This document shows, in pieces, positions 13,886-18,672 of a stretch of 18,672 nt of DNA. The stretch is taken from the NCBI GenBank assembly GCA_031292465.1, contig JARLHB010000055.1, forward strand, positions 1 to 18,672, in the 5' to 3' direction. The stretch is from Ignavibacteriaceae bacterium. GTDB taxonomy: Bacteria > Bacteroidota > Ignavibacteria > Ignavibacteriales > Ignavibacteriaceae. Every line of letters begins with the position of its first letter. Within the stretch, counting starts at the first letter, position 1. The notes beneath the pieces were generated by a model that worked only from the letters and a program-made list of their open reading frames with translations, did not search any database and had not been told where the DNA came from. Both the position numbers and the translations under genes were made by a program.

Positions 13886-14646
13886 ACTGGCGGTTTGTAA
13901 ATACCGGGTTCAATACAGGTAAATTTAACATGGCTTATGATATGCAGCTTGCACATGATTGTAAGCAGGATGAAGCAGTACTAAGGCTATATAGATGGAG
14001 TCCATATTGTATTTCGCTCGGGGCTAATCAGAGTACAGATTCTATCAATATAGAAAAAGCAGAAAATGATAATATTGATGTTGTAAAAAGGCCTACAGGC
14101 GGGCGGGCAGTTCTTCATGCTGAAGAACTGACATATTCGGTTATAATGCCTATTCACTCCGGTTCATCCGCAAGAAAAATATATTCCGAAATAAACGAAG
14201 CTTTAACAGAAGGGCTTGGCTTTTATAATAAAAAGCTTGCAGCAATTGAACTTGAAAACTCACAGCCTGATTTTAGGGAGTTTTATAAAAAAGAACAAAG
14301 CGCAGCCTGTTTTGCGGTACCGGCAAGAAGTGAATTAAAATTTGACGGCAGAAAACTTGCAGGCAGTGCACAAAGGAAGCTTGGCAATACAATCTTGCAG
14401 CACGGATCAATTTTATGCGGCGATTTTCATAAAAGAATTGCAGATTATCTTATAGTTAGCCAGGAGAATTATAATGAGATAATATCACTTCTTAATCATA
14501 CTGCTGATCTTCATTCAATAACAAAACAGGAAATTAACTATGACCTCCTTGCTGAATCAATCGCCGGAGGTTTTGAGTCTTTTTATAATATAAAGTTTAA
14601 TAATATAATAAATACCGGCGGGCTTTTAGTTTCCGGCGTAAATTAA
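13882..14646 (+). CDS. LipM-like octanoyltransferase / lipoate-protein ligase family
   Basis: This protein belongs to the biotin/lipoate ligase fold that attaches octanoate or lipoate to the lipoyl domains of 2-oxoacid dehydrogenases and GcvH. RPTGGRAVLH (70-79) is the substrate-binding loop, ELTYS follows (82-86), and GRKLAGSAQ (156-164) holds the conserved lysine K158. A cysteine in SAACFAVP (C143) sits where LipM, the cysteine-dependent octanoyltransferase of Bacillus, has its catalytic Cys followed by Phe. The 254-residue length fits LipM, and there is no C-terminal ligase accessory domain, so I favour octanoyl transfer over lipoate activation. The start overlaps the lpxA stop by four bases. 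Its job is not in lipid A, so the link is probably the shared acyl-ACP pool. Confidence 0.8.
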   Translation: MNWRFVNTGFNTGKFNMAYDMQLAHDCKQDEAVLRLYRWSPYCISLGANQSTDSINIEKAENDNIDVVKRPTGGRAVLHAEELTYSVIMPIHSGSSARKIYSEINEALTEGLGFYNKKLAAIELENSQPDFREFYKKEQSAACFAVPARSELKFDGRKLAGSAQRKLGNTILQHGSILCGDFHKRIADYLIVSQENYNEIISLLNHTADLHSITKQEINYDLLAESIAGGFESFYNIKFNNIINTGGLLVSGVN

Positions 14647-14682
14647 TTTGTTTTTAAATAATGTAAAAGAAATTGGATTATT

Positions 14683-15498
14683 ATGAGTACCGAACAAGTA
14701 ATTAAAAGAGTTACCACAAAAACACTTGCGCTTCTTAAAAGGAAGGGCATAAAGATATCTGTTCTTACAGCGTATGATTTTATTACAGCAAAGCTTTTTG
14801 ATGAAGCTGGAATTGATGTAATATTGGTGGGAGATTCTTTATCAAATGTATTTCAGGGAAATGAAACTACTCTTCCCGTTACCATGGATGAAATGATTTA
14901 CCATACGCGTGCAGTTTCCAAAGGAATAAACAGAGCCATGCTGGTTGTGGATATGCCGTTTATGTCTTACCAGTTAAGCATAGACGAAGGATTCAGAAAT
15001 GCAGGGCGAATAATGAAAGAGACTTCGGCAGGCGCAGTAAAACTTGAAGGCGGTTTAAGGGTTGCTGAAACAATTAAGAAAATTACTGATGCCGGAATAC
15101 CGGTAATGGGGCATATTGGCCTAACTCCCCAAAGCATCTACCAGTTCGGCAGCTATAGGGAACGGGGAAAAGATGAGAACGAAGCCGAAGAGATTTTACA
15201 GGATGCCAAGGCTGTGGAAGAAGCCGGAGCTTATGCAATAGTGCTTGAGAAAATACCTGCTGTGCTCGCAAAAAAAATAACTGAACATCTGAAAATACCT
15301 ACTATAGGAATCGGCGCCGGTGTTCATTGCGACGGACAGGTACTGGTTTCCCCTGATATGCTTGGGCTTAATATGGATTTCCATCCGCGGTTCGTAAGGC
15401 GCTATGCCAATATGGCTGAAATAATAACCAACGCCGTAAAAAAATATACGGAAGATGTTAAATCATCTAATTTCCCTTCAGAGGAGGAAAGTTATTAA
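14683..15498 (+). CDS. panB: PanB, 3-methyl-2-oxobutanoate hydroxymethyltransferase
   Basis: PanB makes ketopantoate from 2-oxoisovalerate and methylene-tetrahydrofolate, the first step towards pantothenate, coenzyme A and ACP. SVLTAYDFITAKLFDEAGID opens the barrel, and GDSLSNVFQG contains metal ligand D51. VVDMPF contains D90, and VLEKIP holds the likely catalytic glutamate E189. GIGAGVHCDGQVLV and the segment DMLGLNMDFHPRFVRRY are family hallmarks. The 271 residues match the usual length. It follows the lipM-like gene by 36 bases. CoA and ACP feed the acyl-transfer steps encoded just upstream. Confidence 0.96.
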   Translation: MSTEQVIKRVTTKTLALLKRKGIKISVLTAYDFITAKLFDEAGIDVILVGDSLSNVFQGNETTLPVTMDEMIYHTRAVSKGINRAMLVVDMPFMSYQLSIDEGFRNAGRIMKETSAGAVKLEGGLRVAETIKKITDAGIPVMGHIGLTPQSIYQFGSYRERGKDENEAEEILQDAKAVEEAGAYAIVLEKIPAVLAKKITEHLKIPTIGIGAGVHCDGQVLVSPDMLGLNMDFHPRFVRRYANMAEIITNAVKKYTEDVKSSNFPSEEESY

Positions 15499-15538
15499 TA
15501 GATATTTCACCTGCCTTATGCTGAAATTCTGAAATATT

Positions 15539-16675
15539 ATGAAGAGAATACTATTCCTTATATCGATTTTATTTTTAGTATCCATATCAACTGTATTTAC
15601 GCAGATACCTTCTACGAAATATCTTGATGGAGTCTCTATCACTTCTGTTATTAACGAAGGCGGTGATATTTGGGTATCCACTTACGGAAGAGGTATTTTT
15701 AAATATTCCGTAAGTGATGACCAGTGGACTGAATATTCCACAAAGAATGGAAAAATAGAAAACGATTTTTTCTATACCATAGCTGCAAGTAAAGACTACG
15801 TTTGGGCCGGAGCGGTTGACGGCCTTTATACCTTAGACAAGAAAAGGGACCAGTGGAGAAAAAGAAAATTTTCCCTGGGCGGTGAAATGGGAAATTGGAT
15901 AAGATCGCTGTGCTATGACCCCGCACAAAATATTTTGTGGATCGGCCGATTCCAAAATTTGACCTTACTTGATGTTCAAAAGCAAAGATATTCCGACCGG
16001 ATGCTTACGCAGAATAATGATGCAAAAACAAATACTATTAAAGTTATTAAGCTTGATGGCGACAGCCTTATCTGGTTCGGTACTGAATCAGGGATTTTCA
16101 AATACCGTAAAAATATGGGTATGGAAGACAGGAATGCCTGGCAGTTTATAGACAATAAAGACGGGGGCTTTCTTAATGAGGGCGACGCTGTTTCCCTTAC
16201 GGATGTCCTTTTTGAACCGGGCAATATCTGGTTCGGCACAGATGAATTTATTACTGTAAAAGATCCTAATTTTAATGTCGGCGGTGTATATTGTTACGAC
16301 AGGCATAAAAAGTGGCTGAAAGTTTCACATGAAGACGGGCTTCCTGCTGATGGTATCTATTGTCTTGCAAGAACCGGTAATAAAATTTGGGCGGGTATTT
16401 ATTCATTCGACAAGAAGGAGAAAAAAGATTACGGGCGGGGCCTGGTCTTAATAGATAGGACCAGTTTGAAGGTAACTCCTGTTGATCTTAATGAAATAAA
16501 TGTTAATTCTTCTAAAATTGTCTGCACCTATTTTGACGGCACAAATATGTGGATAGGCACAGATACCGGCCTGAGTAAAATAGTTATCGAAAATCCGTTG
16601 GCAAAATGGACACTTAAAAAAGCCATAGCGCCAAAATTGGAAAAGCCTAAAGCTAAAAAGAGGGTTAAAAGATAG
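15539..16675 (+). CDS. secreted seven-repeat beta-propeller protein (two-component regulator propeller type)
   Basis: A signal peptide (about 1-21, a hydrophobic run from ILFL to VFT) precedes a repeat protein of 378 residues. Seven copies of a W-x-G/S-x-x-x-G-I/L motif have their Trp at 45, 89, 134, 179, 231, 284 and 338. The spacing is 44-54 residues, as expected for one closed seven-bladed propeller. The repeats (IWVSTYGRGIFKY, IWFGTESGIFKY, MWIGTDTGLSKI) match the propellers used as sensors in Bacteroidetes hybrid two-component systems, but here no transmembrane helix or kinase follows. Instead there is a Lys/Pro-rich tail (about 360-378). It is probably periplasmic or surface-exposed and may bind a partner or a polysaccharide. 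It lies 40 bases after panB; its function is unknown. Confidence 0.8.
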   Translation: MKRILFLISILFLVSISTVFTQIPSTKYLDGVSITSVINEGGDIWVSTYGRGIFKYSVSDDQWTEYSTKNGKIENDFFYTIAASKDYVWAGAVDGLYTLDKKRDQWRKRKFSLGGEMGNWIRSLCYDPAQNILWIGRFQNLTLLDVQKQRYSDRMLTQNNDAKTNTIKVIKLDGDSLIWFGTESGIFKYRKNMGMEDRNAWQFIDNKDGGFLNEGDAVSLTDVLFEPGNIWFGTDEFITVKDPNFNVGGVYCYDRHKKWLKVSHEDGLPADGIYCLARTGNKIWAGIYSFDKKEKKDYGRGLVLIDRTSLKVTPVDLNEINVNSSKIVCTYFDGTNMWIGTDTGLSKIVIENPLAKWTLKKAIAPKLEKPKAKKRVKR

Positions 16676-16830
16676 TTCTTCAGTTTTACCGGCTTTTTAC
16701 TAAATTCAATAAAAATGGGTAAAAACAAAAAAAATGCACCTGCCGGAAATGATATCCTGCGCTCCTAATGCCTTTCCCCAAAATATATTTATAATTATCT
16801 TTACGTAGTTTTTTTCAATAAGGAATAAGA

Positions 16831-17826
16831 ATGGTAACTCTTTCAGCTAAAAAGCTAAATACATTAAAAACAAATTTCCAGGGACTTAAGATTGCAGTTA
16901 TCGGAGATATGATGCTTGACTGCTATTTCCGCGGTGAAGTTAAAAGAATTTCCCCGGAAGCTCCTGTTCCTGTAGTTGAGGTAGAAAATGAATTTTACAG
17001 ATTCGGCGGTGCTGCTAATGTTGTTTTGAACATAGCAAAACTTGGAGGAATACCTTATCCAGTTGGAGTAATTGGCCGGGACAGCTTTGGGAATATTTTC
17101 TCTTCACTAATGGAAGAGGCCGGAGTAAATACAGCCGGAATTATAATTGATGAAACAAGGCCGACCACTGCAAAAACAAGAGTGATTGCCGAACATCAGC
17201 ACCTGGTAAGAATAGATAAGGAGAGCAAGCAATATATTGGACGCGATATTCAAAATAAATTATTGGATTTTATAGAAGGAAATATTAAATCGCTTGATGG
17301 AATTATTTTGCAGGACTATAATAAAGGAGTGCTGACACCTTCGGTAATTGAAAAAGTAATTGCGCTTGCTAATAAACATAAAGTATTAGTAACTGTTGAT
17401 CCTAAGTTTAATAATTTCTTCTTATACAAAAATGTTGATGTATTTAAACCAAACAGAAAAGAAGCAGAAGATGTTCTCGGTTTAAAAATTAAGAATGATG
17501 AAGATATTTCAGAAGTAGGCAGAAAGCTTCTTGAAAAATTAAACGCAAAGAACATCCTTTTAACATTAGGCGAAGGCGGAATAGCAATTTTTGAAAGCGG
17601 TAAAAAAGAAAAACGCATGCCTACAAAAGCGCGTAAAGTTGCGGATGTTTCAGGAGCGGGCGATACTGTTATTTCTACATTAACTATGGCAATTGCCGCA
17701 GGCGCCAATATATATGAAGCCTGTTACCTTGCAAATTATGCAGGAGGCCTGGTCTGCGAAGAAGTTGGTATTGTACCCATTGAAGTAGAAAAATTATTTA
17801 ATACAGTCTTGGAAGAAATAAAATGA
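16831..17826 (+). CDS. hldA: HldA/RfaE1, D-glycero-beta-D-manno-heptose-7-phosphate kinase
   Basis: This PfkB/ribokinase-family enzyme phosphorylates heptose 7-phosphate at C1 on the way to ADP-heptose, the inner-core LPS sugar. KIAVIGDMMLDCYFRGEVKR (20-39) is the typical N-terminal strand and hinge. GGAANV (59-64) binds the sugar, and DVSGAGDT (272-279) is the ATP/anion-hole motif with catalytic base D278. The 331 residues correspond to the kinase half of the E. coli HldE fusion. The ATG follows an AAGGAA site after a 155-base spacer, so it may start a new transcript. Its stop overlaps the next gene by four bases (ATGA). Sugar specificity is inferred from the paired adenylyltransferase. Confidence 0.93.
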   Translation: MVTLSAKKLNTLKTNFQGLKIAVIGDMMLDCYFRGEVKRISPEAPVPVVEVENEFYRFGGAANVVLNIAKLGGIPYPVGVIGRDSFGNIFSSLMEEAGVNTAGIIIDETRPTTAKTRVIAEHQHLVRIDKESKQYIGRDIQNKLLDFIEGNIKSLDGIILQDYNKGVLTPSVIEKVIALANKHKVLVTVDPKFNNFFLYKNVDVFKPNRKEAEDVLGLKIKNDEDISEVGRKLLEKLNAKNILLTLGEGGIAIFESGKKEKRMPTKARKVADVSGAGDTVISTLTMAIAAGANIYEACYLANYAGGLVCEEVGIVPIEVEKLFNTVLEEIK

Positions 17827-18308
17827 ATGAAGTAAAATCTCTTGATGAAATGAAGTCCATCCGGGAACAACTCCGGAAAGAAAAAAAGAAAGTCGTTTTT
17901 ACTAATGGTTGTTTTGACCTTATTCATGCAGGCCACGTAGATTATCTTTCCAAAGCCAGGGAGATGGGCGATGTATTAATTGTAGGGCTTAATAGTGATG
18001 CTTCTATAAAAAGAATAAAAGGAGTTACCAGGCCAATACTCCTTGAGGCTGAAAGGGCATTTATCATTTCCAATTTGAAGGCTGTGGATTATGTGACAAT
18101 TTTTGAAGAAGATACCCCCGGCAGGATAATTGGCGAACTTATCCCTGATGTCCTTGTAAAAGGAGCCGATTGGACTATAGACAACATAGTCGGCAGGGAT
18201 GTTGTTGAAGCAAACGGAGGAGAAGTTAAAACTATTAAATTTGTCAATAATCAATCAACTTCTAAGATTATTAATGCTATTTTGAACAGATTCGGAAAAT
18301 CGAATTAA
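17823..18308 (+). CDS. hldC: HldC/RfaE2, heptose-1-phosphate adenylyltransferase
   Basis: This nucleotidyltransferase couples ATP to D-glycero-beta-D-manno-heptose 1-phosphate, giving ADP-heptose. VVFTNGCFDLIHAGHVDYL holds the HxGH nucleotide-binding motif (H35, H38). GLNSD (55-59) and KGVTRPI (66-72) follow, and STSKII (145-150) is the second signature of the cytidylyltransferase-like superfamily. At 161 residues it equals the adenylyltransferase half of HldE. Overlap with hldA by ATGA implies coupled translation and equal amounts, so the split pair stands in for the E. coli fusion. Together they imply heptose in this organism's LPS or another ADP-heptose-derived product. Confidence 0.95.
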   Translation: MNEVKSLDEMKSIREQLRKEKKKVVFTNGCFDLIHAGHVDYLSKAREMGDVLIVGLNSDASIKRIKGVTRPILLEAERAFIISNLKAVDYVTIFEEDTPGRIIGELIPDVLVKGADWTIDNIVGRDVVEANGGEVKTIKFVNNQSTSKIINAILNRFGKSN

Positions 18309-18364
18309 TTGTCCTTGTGTTATTTTTGAACAAAAACTCTCATCCATCACAAAATATAAAGGAA

Positions 18365-18393
18365 TTGCGATGTTTCTTTGTATTGTTTATATA
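18365..18393 (+). promoter_or_regulatory. weak candidate promoter for the last gene
   Basis: TTGCGA (18365-18370) is followed after 17 bases by TATATA (18388-18393). It would give a leader of about 100 bases that contains the palindrome at 18420-18432. Confidence 0.35.
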
Positions 18394-18419
18394 TGGTGAC
18401 AAGAATTTGTTTCCCCTGA

Positions 18420-18432
18420 ACTGATCATCAGT
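18420..18432. repeat. 13-bp palindrome ACTGAT-C-ATCAGT
   Basis: This perfect 6+1+6 inverted repeat sits in the leader of the last gene. The one-base centre makes it a poor RNA hairpin and a better candidate for a protein-binding site. It is enclosed by a longer-range inverted octamer, AATTGTCC (18307-18314) and GGACAATT (18444-18451). Confidence 0.35.
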
Positions 18433-18501
18433 AGTCTTGCACCGGACAATTCTTATAAAGAAGATTTGTCATTTTTCAGATAATAATCTATTGTATCTAA
18501 A

Positions 18502-18672
18502 TTGGTTGAAAATAAAAAAATAATAAAGAAAAAAAGGACGCTGCTCCAGAAAATTGTTAATGTATTTTTATACGCATGGATAGCTTTGTTACTAATTTTT
18601 CTTGAATTATTTGGAATCAGCCAGACTTTAACTTTCAGAGAATTTCTCCGCAATGAAGTGATGAGTATTGCG
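18502..18672 (+). CDS. N-terminus of a membrane-anchored protein, possibly TamB/AsmA-like (partial)
   Basis: The frame runs open from a stop at 18484-18486 through the window edge. The best start is TTG at 18502, giving 57 codons. The product begins with a basic stretch (ENKKIIKKKRT), then one hydrophobic anchor of about 20 residues (VFLYAWIALLLIFLELF), then SQTLTFREFLRNEV. A short basic head, one helix and a polar FR-x-FL segment are how TamB and AsmA-type envelope proteins often begin, and the setting after an LPS/Bam cluster fits. The antisense frame here is a shadow. No ribosome binding site is visible. The body of the protein is outside the window, so the family is a guess, but that it is a real coding region is likely. 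Confidence 0.6.
   Translation, partial: MVENKKIIKKKRTLLQKIVNVFLYAWIALLLIFLELFGISQTLTFREFLRNEVMSIA

Noticed and set aside
16683..16726. Possible terminator after the propeller gene
   Set aside because: TTTTTAC and GTAAAAA can pair, but the stem is A/T-only with an 18-base loop and is followed by A rather than T, so it is too weak to call.
17316..17708. Antisense open frame within hldA
   Set aside because: It is a reverse-strand shadow of a conserved PfkB-family kinase gene.
18370..18399. Nine-codon leader-peptide-like frame with an AAGGA site, MFLCIVYIW
   Set aside because: It overlaps the candidate -10 and carries no run of regulatory codons or attenuator hairpin, so it is more likely chance.
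1..18672. CRISPR array, tRNA, rRNA or insertion sequence
   Set aside because: No regular repeat-spacer pattern, cloverleaf-like sequence, rRNA segment or transposase signature was seen.

Overview
All recognisable genes lie on the + strand. The organism looks like a Gram-negative member of the Bacteroidota/Chlorobiota/Ignavibacteriota group, most likely an Ignavibacteria-like lineage. The main evidence is a fused LpxC-FabZ protein (typical of that superphylum), a complete LexA (missing from most Bacteroidetes), frequent Shine-Dalgarno sites, and promoters of the form TTGACA-N17/18-TAnnTTT that sit between the E. coli and Bacteroidetes consensus. This placement is inferred from gene content, not from a marker-gene search.

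Region 1 (1-304) holds an unrecognised open frame cut by the window edge. Region 2 (about 400-3570) is a visibly A+T-rich four-gene operon that looks acquired. It encodes a beta-class DNA methyltransferase, a protein resembling the partner restriction endonuclease but with the expected catalytic residues replaced, a 315-aa protein with a faint RexA-like pattern, and a 168-aa four-helix membrane protein with a RexB-like layout. My hypothesis is an anti-phage module in which a cleavage-dead restriction enzyme reads methylation status and a RexAB-like pair delivers membrane damage. This is the most interesting part of the window.

Region 3 (3565-4172) is a 608-base A+T-rich spacer with short repeated boxes. 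It ends in a strong promoter holding a perfect 18-bp palindrome, the probable SOS box. Region 4 (4173-5545) is a lexA operon followed by a mini WYL-domain protein and a small nuclease-fold-like protein whose (D/E)xK residues also appear lost. A 10-bp hairpin follows.

Region 5 (5918-18308) is a long core cell-envelope cluster: uppS, bamA, two ompH/skp paralogues, lpxD, lpxC-fabZ, lpxA, a lipM-like octanoyltransferase, panB, a secreted seven-repeat propeller protein, and hldA plus hldC for ADP-heptose. Together these supply the undecaprenyl carrier, outer-membrane protein assembly, lipid A and LPS inner-core heptose. The window ends in the first 57 codons of a membrane-anchored protein, possibly TamB/AsmA-like. 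No tRNA, rRNA, CRISPR array or insertion sequence was seen.
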